Source of the DNA: Argyresthia goedartella
Taxonomy: Eukaryota > Arthropoda > Insecta > Lepidoptera > Argyresthiidae
DNA length: 64,000 nucleotides
Direction of reading: 5' to 3'
Assembly: GCA_949825045.1 (NCBI GenBank)
Contig: OX463807.1
Coordinates: 37,034,749 to 37,098,748, forward strand
Position 1 is the first letter of the stretch; each line of letters starts with the position of its first letter. The position numbers and the translations under genes are program-made. The notes under the pieces were generated by a model. That model was not told where the DNA came from. It made no database searches and saw nothing but the letters and a program-made list of their open reading frames with translations. Positions 22,215 through 29,699 of the stretch are shown here, one piece after another.

Positions 22215-22708
22215 AGTACTTATTACTTATGGGACATCTATTTATGTTTCCGATTGCTATTCACGGTGTATATTAAAAATAGCACAACTTATGGTGGCAC
22301 CTTAGGCCCCGTATTTTACAAACGAACTGCATTTCAATTGCGATAAGATTTTGCGGTTGTTTGTGTGCTAATACTAGCCTACATACCAAATTTCAGCTTT
22401 CAGGAAGTGCCCTAAAAGTTTTGTTGATCAACAGTGAATGAGTAAGTCAGTGATGGAATCGGGGTTTTTTAGATAGCAATAAAATCTAAAGTATAAAAGC
22501 TATGCATCTGAAACTTTTTTCGTTTAATGTGTCTACTATTGACAATATATCCCAAAAATTTCGTCGATCTGGTATAATCCAAACCCAAGTTCTGAGAGTT
22601 CAAAACAACGACGAAGCGTTACGAGAAAAGGTGGGTAGTGCCCCAGTGCCTCGCGCTCTTCTTGGCGGGGGCACTACCGTGCCCCCAGATTAGGACGGAC
22701 GGATTCAA

Positions 22709-23182
22709 ATGGGTTGGCTCCCGTTTGGAAAGCTGAAAGACGTATTCAAGTCCAAGATCCCTCAAAACCTAAAGACCAGGGTTTATAATGTGTCCTGCCC
22801 ACGCTTACATATGGTGCCGAAATATGGACCCTGACAAGGGCGAACATGCCAAAATAAAAATCGCACAGAGGGCCATGTCAGGCATCAGACCTCTTGATAG
22901 TATTCGTAATATAGAAATAAGACGTCGTACTAAGTTCGCCGATGTCGCAAGGGAATCACAGGACACTTGGCACGGAGGGAAGACGGAAAATGGACCAAAG
23001 CGGTAACTGAGTTGCTACCCAGAACCGGAAAACGCACAGTAGGCAGACCACCAGCCAGGTGGACGGACGACATCATCTACATAACTAGTAAGCAGTGGAT
23101 GCAGGAGGCACATGACCGGAGTGGATGGCGAAGTACAGAAGAGGCCTATTCCCCGCAGTGGTTAGGTGTGGGCTGATTTATG
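22709..23182 (+). pseudogene. RTE-type LINE, 3' end (right arm)
   Basis: This is the mirror copy of the left-arm RTE end: the same C-terminal blocks, the same frameshift, and the same ATGATGATTTA tail on the plus strand. It differs by scattered substitutions (Ser/Pro, Ser/Cys and Ser/Asn changes). Confidence 0.85.
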
Positions 23183-23314
23183 ATGATGATTTACATATTA
23201 GTATATGTAAATGAAGTTTGTTTCCTCTTCTCTACATTGGACCACAGTGTGAGAAAACGCGAGTAGCGCGAAAAATACTACCGCAGATTGATACTTAATA
23301 ATAACTTCACTAAA

Positions 23315-23475
23315 TAACTTCACAAAGTCTAACACCTTACTTAAAATATATGGCTTGGCCGTTTCGTTGCTTGCAACAAGCCATATATTTTAAGTAAGGT
23401 GTTAGACTTTGTGAAGTTAGGGCTGTTCAGTTAGGGCGTGTAGAGTTAAAAGCTTGGCTCTACTTGAGATCTGAT
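23315..23475 (+). repeat. 161-bp copy of the palindrome centre
   Basis: This is identical in layout to 20,875-21,035 (offset 2,440): the short inner inverted repeat, the 19-bp spacer, and 99 bp of right-arm sequence. It lies 22 bp beyond the right arm. Confidence 0.9.
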
Positions 23476-24099
23476 TTTAATTTTCTTAAGATTTTCTGCT
23501 AAAGAACAAACACTGTCCAAGATAAACATAACTGTCCATTGCCTCAATAAGAGGTTTTACCGTCAATTATTTTCGGTATTGATGAGTTTTACTTTATTTA
23601 ATTAAAGACATGTCCATCCTTAGGCCGACCTGCAAAGATTATCTGGAAGCAGTTCTTCAAGCATGTTTTGGAGACTGCCGATGTCTTCAGCTGTGAGTAC
23701 CAAATCATCTGCGAACCTCGGTTATATGTCAGGCGTATTGACACCATTTTCCCCCCACGACAGAGTGTTCAACCGTGTAAAATGCTTTTTTTGTAATCTA
23801 CGAAAGCTAGATAGAGTACAACCAACCGGTTGTACTCCCTACATCTAGTGTTGGTGGTCGTCTAGAACATTCCATTTCCAAACAATCCATTTGATAAAAA
23901 GCATCCACTATTGATACAGTCCACTCATCGGTTCTCGAAAATAAAAAATTTCTAAAAAAAATTATTCTAAAATTGCTTGCTGAGCTTCAGCTACTATTTA
24001 CCTCGATTAGAGACCGGCCTATTGGTGGCTGAAATCTGGTCAAAAGCCTGTTATCGGTAGTGTATAGGTTTTAGTCCCATGAATAAACGGATAGTCGTA
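23476..24099. other. No gene recognised
   Basis: This contains a short palindromic patch CAACCGGTTG at about 23,821. No family is recognised. Confidence 0.35.
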
Positions 24100-24330
24100 A
24101 TTTCGTAATTTCTTTATTGTACTAAACAAAACAGACATACAGATAACTTATGATAGAAAAAACATGTACAAAGGCGAGCTTATCTCTAAAAAGAGATTTC
24201 TTCCAGCAAACCATGTTGGATGGGAGACGCAGATGATAGGTAAGGGAAAGAATTGCGCGTACAATTAAGACTATATTCTAATATAATACATATTACACAT
24301 ACAATTGAATTGAATTGTGTCGCTCGCTTC
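24100..24330 (-). mobile_element. LINE C-type solo 3' UTR (minus)
   Basis: On the minus strand this reads GGTTTGCTGGAAGAAATCTC, AGAGATAAGCTCGCCTTTGT and a terminal TACAATAAAGAAATTACGAA. The first two blocks occur in the 3' UTR of the LINE at 9-12.3 kb. Confidence 0.65.
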
Positions 24331-24764
24331 ACTACGTAAACACCTCTTAAAAGGCACCTCCGTGTTAAAAATTAAATAAGGATATAATTACGCTTAAACA
24401 AGTACATTTTTTTTGTGATATAATATAGATTAAGTATAGACACTATTAAATCAATTGTATCAACCGGACTAAACAAGTGATTAAAGTGAAAAAGACACAA
24501 TATTACCATAACAAGAAACAGTGTAAAAGTGATCAGTTACAACCGTACATAGATACGAAAGCAGTGTTAAACAAGGTCATATCAGCAAATAACATATAAA
24601 CTCAGTGAACAATATCATAACTTACGTTATTCGTTGTGTAAATCTTGTGACAAATATCGTGCAGTGCAAAGTCCACCAACTACATAACGCACAGATGCAC
24701 CTTCACCGACCTTCAACTACATAGGACCCAAAGACTATATTCGACGCGTCTCTTAGCGACTCGA

Positions 24765-24874
24765 TAGCCGAACGGTTAAGGAGGCTGACTATACTGTGCA
24801 GCGCAAGGTGAACATGGTTCGAGTCCCACCACGACTCATAATTTTTTCGATTTTACTTTTTTTTTTTTTTTTTT
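24765..24874 (+). promoter_or_regulatory. tRNA-like pol III box pair with T-runs
   Basis: An A box TAGCCGAACGG (24,765-24,775) and a B box GGTTCGAGTCC (24,826-24,836) are 50 nt apart, followed by T6 (24,842) and an 18-T run (24,857-24,874) that would end pol III transcription. Acceptor and T-stem pairing are poor, so it is not a normal tRNA gene. It is either a small SINE or part of the 5' UTR of LINE D. Confidence 0.5.
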
Positions 24875-25048
24875 ATTCTTCACCTGTGCGATAAATCAAG
24901 CACTTGTTGATGAATACCAAACATAACCTGTGATCTACCAGCTGTACCAAGCAAGATTACATAATACCAAAAAGACGTAATAGTTCCAAGATCAGACCAC
25001 CAGAAGTCACTTGCACATCCACGAGCCTATACTGCCTGCAAGTGCAAG

Positions 25049-26584
25049 ATGAAGTCTGCGAAACAAACGCTGCTTCCAAGAGTTCAGTCGCCAAACAGTG
25101 GACAAAAAATCAACAAAAATACACAAATTGATAACACGATGACCCCAGTCGGAGTAACATTTAGAAAAAGATTCAAGCCTAGATTACTGGAAGATTCAAT
25201 GCGCAAACAATCATTGCATGAAAATCTGGAAAATAGTAATCTCAGTACTTCCAGCACAGAAACCTTGAATAGAAGTCTACCAGACCTATCAATAAGACTG
25301 GAGAATCTGCGAGAAAGTAATTATAAGGAAGAAATTGAAGAACTCAAACAGAATATAGCCAGTGCACACACAGAAATAGACAATCTTCTGATTGAAAACA
25401 ATGACCTGAAATGTATTATTGGAAAAATCACCCAACAGAATGACATTTACAAACAAATTTATATTGACAATATGAGCATGAGCACGAAGAAAAAGAAATT
25501 ATTTAAGAAACTAATTTATGACAAAGTGGGAAAAGAGGTGGAGTCTCAAACAGAAACCCCAACACGCAATGAACAATACATTGACATAAAAAAAGGACAC
25601 ACAGAAACTGCGAATGAAGACGACAATGAAAACGTTAAAAATAAGAAAGAATCAGAAATCTCAAAACACGAGAAACGAGATAATCACGCTGAAGAAGGAA
25701 GCACTAAAAATGAAGGCGTGAAAGAAAATGTGAAGAAAACAACGAATGAAGAGACAACACCTTATGAAGAAAAACTACTAAAAAAAACAAATGAAATCAA
25801 GATTGATGGAAAAGACAAGAGTTCAATTTTCATTTTCGGAGGACGGCAATGCACAAGACTATCATCAGAGCTCATGTACAAAATGAACACGCAAAAAAAG
25901 GTGAAAGACTACAACATCACTTCTTTCATAAAACCCAATGCAAAATCTGAAGAGATTGGGAAAACATGTGATCTATTCAGCATAAAAGAAGATGACTACG
26001 TCATTCTGTCAATTGGTGAACACGACAACAACCCGACCAAACTACTGATGGACTTGGGAGCAATTCTTCAAAAATTGGAGAAACCCAATGTGATACTGCT
26101 TAGTATAAGTAAATCAGACTACCTAAATGAAAACAAGCTGAATGATACATTGTTAATAGCCAGTAAAAATCATAAAAATTGTACCTTCTTAAAAATAGGA
26201 CAACATGACAGGGAAACGTTTTTAACAAGGTTAGACACAATGAGCAAAATGATAAATAATGCGATCGCTCAAAATGATTATGATACAAATTATCTGAATT
26301 ACAACAAAAGATCGATAGATTTAAACTTTGCTTCAAAAAAAGCACAAACTTCCAATACACAATCAAATAATAAAGCAAATAATAACAACGACAACAGACA
26401 CACAAAACCAGGTACAATTCCCTATTACTTCTCTATGGATATAACCTCAAAAACAAAATACGACATCCAACAAAAAGTAAAGACTCAAACCAAAATATTA
26501 AACTTCTTCCCGGTGCTTAGCAATACAAAGAAAATGACACGTATCACACAAGAAGTGAGCAACAATAACTTTTTTCGAGCCTAA
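25049..26584 (+). CDS. LINE D ORF1 protein: coiled coil plus degenerate SGNH-like domain
   Basis: This 511-residue protein starts at ATG 25,049. Residues about 85-140 have a heptad-like pattern (EEIEELKQNIASAHTEI, then NNDLKCIIGKITQQ), a likely coiled coil for oligomerisation. About 170-255 is a Lys/Glu-rich linker. About 255-400 looks like an SGNH/esterase fold as found in CR1-type ORF1 proteins: a beta strand with FIFGGRQCTRL where active enzymes have GDS, a central FIKPNAKSEEIG block, and VILSIGEHDNN where enzymes have GxND. The catalytic Ser is not evident, so this is probably a binding domain. The C-terminal about 100 residues are Asn/Lys-rich. ORF1 proteins bind element RNA and act as chaperones. 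The frame is fully open. I infer it is a LINE protein, not a host gene, because ORF2 follows immediately. Confidence 0.8.
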   Translation: MKSAKQTLLPRVQSPNSGQKINKNTQIDNTMTPVGVTFRKRFKPRLLEDSMRKQSLHENLENSNLSTSSTETLNRSLPDLSIRLENLRESNYKEEIEELKQNIASAHTEIDNLLIENNDLKCIIGKITQQNDIYKQIYIDNMSMSTKKKKLFKKLIYDKVGKEVESQTETPTRNEQYIDIKKGHTETANEDDNENVKNKKESEISKHEKRDNHAEEGSTKNEGVKENVKKTTNEETTPYEEKLLKKTNEIKIDGKDKSSIFIFGGRQCTRLSSELMYKMNTQKKVKDYNITSFIKPNAKSEEIGKTCDLFSIKEDDYVILSIGEHDNNPTKLLMDLGAILQKLEKPNVILLSISKSDYLNENKLNDTLLIASKNHKNCTFLKIGQHDRETFLTRLDTMSKMINNAIAQNDYDTNYLNYNKRSIDLNFASKKAQTSNTQSNNKANNNNDNRHTKPGTIPYYFSMDITSKTKYDIQQKVKTQTKILNFFPVLSNTKKMTRITQEVSNNNFFRA

Positions 26585-29451
26585 ACAAACTGATTTCATA
26601 TTGTTACACCAAAATATAGCTAGCCTAACAAGTAAAAAAGAAATCATAGAGATAACGATCGCGGAACTAAATGATAATAATATAGACCCAGATATCCTTT
26701 GTTTCTCAGAAACATTTATTAAAACAGGTGATGAACAAAACGCTTATATACATGGGTACGAATTAGCAGCGACTTTCTGTAGAGTACAAAAAAGAGGCGG
26801 GGTATGTATTTTCGTACGAGAAGGACTGCCGCACATTCCTAAACATAATTTTGACAGTCTATGTCAAAAAAGGTGCTTTTGAGTGCTGCGCTACTGAGAT
26901 TCCGCATCACAACTTTATAATAATATGTCTATATAGAACGGATGAACGAAACAAACCAACAAATGCGAAGGTCTTTTTAGAAAAATTTGAACAAATGTTA
27001 CACATTGTATCAAAGAAATATCCTAAGAAAAGAATAATTATTGCAGGTGACATTAATATTAATACAATTAAAGAATCCATATATTCAAATAGACTACTTG
27101 ACATCATAAAAAATTATAATCTGACTAATCACATTGACAAGCCTACTAGGCGCAATGCCTGTCTTGACCATATAATAAGTACTGTAAAAGAGGGAACAGG
27201 ATCTATAATCCCGCTCGGCCTCTCTGATCATGAAACTGCCCAGATATTAAAGATACCAGTGAAATCGAAGTTTAACATACCAAAAACAGTGTTCGTTTAC
27301 CGAAGAGATTTTTGTGAGGATAATCTAAACAAATTTAAAGAGTGTCTTGAAAGTCTTTCCTTTTCTGATGTGTACGGTGAAGCTGACTTGAACCAATCTT
27401 TCAACGAATTTCATGATCTACTATGTTTGTTTTACAGCTTATGCTTTCCTTCAAAAAGAGTAAAGATAACTAGAACAAAAAAACAAAAATGGATGTCTCA
27501 AGGTCTAAAAATTAGCTGTAAAGTAAAAAGAATACTAAGGTTTAACTTCTATAAACACAAAACAAGAACCACAAAAAATGTGTTTAAAAGGTATGCTCAG
27601 ATACTAAAAAAATGTACACAAGTAGCCCAAAGAAATAACAATAGTAAATTTATAATCAACAGCAGAAATGTGTGCAAAGCTTCCTGGACAATCATCCAGA
27701 ATGAAATGGGGCCCACAAATCAAATACAGGGCATTGAAAGGATACTGTACGAGGGAAAAAGTGTCACAAATCCGGTAGATATTGCAAACACAATTAATGA
27801 TTATTTCATTGATACAACAAATATAAACAACAGTAATAATACATTCCAAAAGACGAGTCACTCACTGGACAAAACAATTTTCTTAGAACCTGTATGTCCA
27901 ATTGAAACTTATAAGATCATCATGTCCCTCAATAATACTAATGCTTCAGGAAGCGACGGCCTGACTACGAAAGTCTTAAAAAGATGTGCTAACGAACTTT
28001 GCTTCGTGCTAACGTATCTGATCAATCTATCTCTAGAGTCAGGGTGTTTTCCATCAAAACTTAAACAATCTGTAGTTAAACCGTTGCATAAGAAAGGCAG
28101 TAGAGACGATGTTGGTAACTATCGGCCAATAACACTGATCTCAATACTGTCAAAAGTATTTGAGAAAGCCATGCAAATTCGACTCAACAAATTTTTTACC
28201 GCACATCAAATATTAAAACCCGATCAATATGGATTCCAAAAAAAAAAATCTACAACACTAGCGGCCTTTAATCTAGTTAGCAATTTAAGCCGACGGGTTG
28301 ATCAAAAAAAAACTACGACTCTTTTATTGTTTGACATGTCCAAAGCCTTCGACTTTGTTGACCATGAAGTACTGCTGATAAAACTTGAACAATGCGGAAT
28401 AAGAGGCCCATCACTGTCCTGGATAAAAACGTACTTAGGGGACCGATCCCAATATGTAGAAACCACAAGAGTAGAAGATAATGTCTTAAAAACATATAAG
28501 TCACAACCTAGGTTTAATAAATACGGAGTGCCACAAGGCAGTGTCCTTGGTCCTCTCTTATTCCTCATATACATAAATGATCTCCCAGACCACATCAAAC
28601 ACAAATGTATATTATTTGCTGATGACATTTCAATAATAGTGACACAAAAAAATAATAATTTAGGTAATCATATCTCGGACCTTAATGAAACTCTGACAAC
28701 CATTGTAAATTATTTAATCAATTCCAATTTAAAAGTAAATTTAACAAAAACTAATATAATGAATTTTAATAAAACTATAAATAATAAATTACTAAGTATA
28801 AATCACCAAGGACAACAATTACAAAATGTAGACCATGCAACATTCTTAGGTATAATAATTGATAAGAATCTAAATTGGAAGGAGCATACCAAGAAAGTGT
28901 GCGGAAAATTAAATAGATTTGTATTTGTCTTAAGAAGGCTAAGTAAAGTTGCATCAAGACAAACGGCGATATCGGCCTACTACGGATATATAGAAGCAGC
29001 ACTCAGATATGCCTTGATCATCTGGGGAAACGGTACCGACAAGCAAGCGGTTTTTATCGCTCAAAAAAAATGCATCCGATCAATAGTTGGAGTACCGCAG
29101 CACGTATCATGCAAGCCATTGTTTCGCGAGTTAAAAATACTACCATTTCCCTGTCTATATATAATGGAAGTAGCGAAATTTGTTAAACTTAACACAAATC
29201 TATTTGCCAGGGCTAGTGATGTATATCCCAGAAATACCAGAAATCCCGATAAGCTTGTTTATAAACACTGTCCCAGAACAGCACTGTACCAAAATAATTG
29301 TGACGCAATGTGTATCGCGGTGTACAATAAGATACCTCGATATATTAAAAACCTCGATGTTAATCTCTTCACATCTAGACTACGAAAATGGCTATTAGAT
29401 AATTGTTTTTATTCACTTCAAGATTTTTTCAATTTTAAAACTGCTGAATAA
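26559..29451 (+). CDS. LINE D ORF2: endonuclease-reverse transcriptase, one frameshift
   Basis: The protein nicks target DNA and reverse-transcribes LINE RNA from the nick. The APE-type endonuclease shows LLHQNIASL, ILCFSETFI, IIAGDINI and LSDHETAQI (catalytic Asn, Glu, Asp and His positions). The RT shows YRPITLISILSKVFEKA, LLFDMSKAFDFVDHE, YGVPQGSVLGPLLFLIYIND and FADDISI with both catalytic Asp, then a thumb and the usual C-terminal YNKIPRYIKNL block. No RNase H follows. A one-base frame change near 26,865-26,880, beside an A-run, splits the frame. No ATG occurs in the ORF2 frame before that point. The frame opens after a stop at 26,556-26,558 and overlaps the end of ORF1, so expression by frameshifting or re-initiation at the ORF1 stop is plausible. 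Confidence 0.85.
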
Positions 29452-29699
29452 ACTTGTTAAACGTGTTGTATATATTTGCATGCTATATTGACTAGCTGTT
29501 TAAGGAGCACAATCAATGTACCAAGAATAATTACTGTACAATACCCTTGACATAGCAAATAAATTTCTTATTTCTTATTTATTTCTTATTTCTTACATAA
29601 AACCCTATTGCTAAGAAATATAGACTACATACACAGTTACATAAATACAGCATATCAATAAATATCTTACAAATATACTAATACTAATACATTATATAG

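Larger units (their letters stand above)
20937..23292. repeat. Palindrome, right arm (2,356 bp)
   Basis: This is the inverted copy of 18,562-20,917. I see about eight substitutions, all in the outer part (about 22,470-22,990, mirroring about 18,865-19,385). It stops at GCAGATTGAT, inside LINE E sequence that continues only on the left side. Confidence 0.95.
24400..29597 (+). mobile_element. LINE family D, near-complete element
   Basis: This is the best preserved transposon in the window. The layout is a 5' region of about 0.6 kb (exact start not visible), ORF1 (25,049-26,584), ORF2 (26,559-29,451, one frameshift), a 3' UTR, AATAAA near 29,560 and a tail of TTTCTTATTTCTTATTTATT-type repeats. 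Both ORFs have uniform A-rich codon use. Its tail meets the tail of minus-strand LINE C near 29,597. Confidence 0.88.

Noticed and set aside
18562..23292. Palindrome as an unremoved long-read adapter artefact
   Set aside because: The 19-bp spacer is not adapter sequence, the arms differ by several substitutions, and a copy of the centre lies outside the right arm. An assembly error is not excluded.
18562..23292. Palindrome as a Polinton or fold-back transposon with long inverted ends
   Set aside because: The arms are a patchwork of truncated LINE E, RTE and helicase fragments, the outer edges fall inside LINE E, and there is no internal gene set or target duplication.
24760..24840. Functional tRNA gene
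   Set aside because: Box sequences are good, but T-stem and acceptor pairing are poor and no credible anticodon arm is visible.
25049..26584. 511-codon open frame as a host gene
   Set aside because: It is followed at once by a LINE endonuclease-RT frame, has the coiled coil plus SGNH-like layout of CR1-type ORF1, and lacks introns.
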